Program-made: the position numbers and the translations under genes | Shown: positions 5,159 through 5,849 of the stretch, piece by piece | Layout of the letters: every line of letters starts with the position of its first letter | How positions within the stretch are numbered: the stretch's first letter is position 1 | The notes under the pieces: model-generated | Database searches by the model: none | What the model was told of the DNA's origin: nothing | Seen by the model: only the letters and a program-made list of their open reading frames with translations | From: an uncultured Flavobacteriales bacterium | Lineage (GTDB): Bacteria; Bacteroidota; Bacteroidia; Flavobacteriales_D; Sanyastnellaceae | Length of the DNA: 5,849 bases | Direction: 5' to 3' | Assembly: GCA_937996585.1 (NCBI GenBank) | Contig: CALKUW010000367.1 | Coordinates: 1-5,849, forward strand

Positions 5159-5849
5159 TTACTGCTGATCGAAATCGATCACGAATCGCCCGCTGCCCGG
5201 CTTGGGCTTGGTCTGACAGGCCAGGACGAACCCCTGCTCCACCTCGCCGGGCTCCAGCGCGTAGTTCAATTCCATCTCGCCCGCCCCTTCTGTGACAAGG
5301 GCACGGCAGGTGCAGCACACCCCGCCACAACAACTGTAAGGCAGGTCGATGCCGGCATCGAGTCCCGCATCGAGTACGCTTTTCGTACCGTCGAATTCGA
5401 GTTTGTGCGTGGACCCGTCGATGACCACGAACACCTCCTGACCGTCGGCATCCCCGGCGGGTGCGGCTGCAGCGTCCGCCTGTAAGGAGGCGTCCTTCTT
5501 CGGGGCGGAGGAAGTGAACAGCTCGAAATGGATGCGCTCCGGGGCCACCCCGGCGGCCGAAAGCCCATCCTTGACAGCGTGGATCATCGCCTCCGGACCA
5601 CAAACGAAAACCTCATCTATATCACTGACATCCAACAAAGAAGACTGAACAGCCTCCACTTTTGCTGCATCCATCCGCCCCGCATACAGCGGCACGTCAA
5701 CAGGCTCGCGGGTGAAGAAATGGAAGACCCGCAGGCGATCGAGGTATCGGTCCTTCAGGTCGTCCAGCTCACCCTTGAAAATGATGCTCGCCTGATCCTT
5801 GTTGGTGTACATCAAGGTGAAACGGCTCTGCGGCTCGGTGGCAAGCACC
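5159..5849 (-). CDS. paaE: PaaE-type NAD(P)H-ferredoxin reductase, 2Fe-2S, partial at 5' end
   Basis: The C-terminal 229 residues of a gene that enters from the right edge. Its start and FAD-binding domain lie outside, and a full protein would be about 350-360 residues. Numbering from the first full codon, residues 1-111 are the NAD(P)H-binding half of a ferredoxin-reductase module (LATEPQSRFTLMYTN, then DEVFVCGPEAMI at 78-89). A linker rich in Ala and Lys (about 112-137) leads to a plant-type ferredoxin domain whose 2Fe-2S ligands follow C-x4-C-x2-C-x29-C (C173, C178, C181, C211). C174 and C179 are extra. This order (reductase, then ferredoxin) is that of PaaE, the electron-transfer subunit of the phenylacetyl-CoA 1,2-epoxidase in aerobic phenylacetate breakdown. 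The name rests on architecture and overall resemblance: another oxygenase reductase of the same class (for example a HmpA-like or ring-hydroxylase reductase) is possible, and the paaABCD partners are not in view. The stop TAA lies 15 bases from the converging uup stop. Confidence 0.85.
   Translation of the reverse strand, partial: VLATEPQSRFTLMYTNKDQASIIFKGELDDLKDRYLDRLRVFHFFTREPVDVPLYAGRMDAAKVEAVQSSLLDVSDIDEVFVCGPEAMIHAVKDGLSAAGVAPERIHFELFTSSAPKKDASLQADAAAAPAGDADGQEVFVVIDGSTHKLEFDGTKSVLDAGLDAGIDLPYSCCGGVCCTCRALVTEGAGEMELNYALEPGEVEQGFVLACQTKPKPGSGRFVIDFDQQ

Noticed and set aside
5159..5848. Treating the GTG at 5848 as the true start of the reductase gene
   Set aside because: The protein would begin in the middle of the ferredoxin-reductase fold, without its FAD domain. 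The frame remains open to the window edge, so this is an internal valine codon.

Overview
The window is gene-dense bacterial chromosome with six protein-coding genes, two of them cut by the window edges. No RNA gene, insertion sequence, CRISPR array or long repeat was seen. The organism looks like a high-GC member of the Bacteroidota. The strongest sign is an exact match to the Bacteroidota -7 promoter consensus TAnnTTTG immediately upstream of the ABC-F gene, together with little Shine-Dalgarno use. The protein types also fit: an ExoA-like glycosyltransferase, an O-antigen-ligase-like protein with a terminal 'LEVQRG' motif, and a stand-alone transglutaminase-like protein. This assignment is inference.

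Left part (1-3205, all minus strand): four genes are read leftwards in the order elaA-like acetyltransferase (3205-2705), family 2 glycosyltransferase (2681-1629), polytopic O-antigen ligase/polymerase-like protein (1632-433) and transglutaminase-like protein (436 to beyond base 1). The last three overlap by exactly 4 bases at each junction (ATGA, then GTGA), which points to translational coupling. Together they look like a small surface-polysaccharide module: a membrane-anchored sugar transferase, an enzyme that joins or polymerises lipid-linked glycan, and a cysteine-protease-fold enzyme of unknown substrate. The acetyltransferase is 23 bases upstream and may only share the transcript.

Middle (3206-3244): a 39-base divergent promoter region. 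A TAnnTTTG element fires right into an Uup-type ABC-F ATPase gene, and a near-match faces left into elaA. Both lie only 4-5 bases from the start codons, so the mRNAs may be leaderless or nearly so.

Right part (3245-5849): the uup-like gene (632 aa, complete) runs rightward. It converges, with only 15 bases between stops, on a leftward gene for a PaaE-type reductase, of which only the C-terminal two-thirds (NAD-binding half plus 2Fe-2S ferredoxin domain) is in the window. A short GC-rich hairpin covers the uup stop codon.

I did not find a clearly novel system. The most interesting observations are the start-codon-proximal promoters and the tightly coupled glycosyltransferase-ligase-transglutaminase triad.
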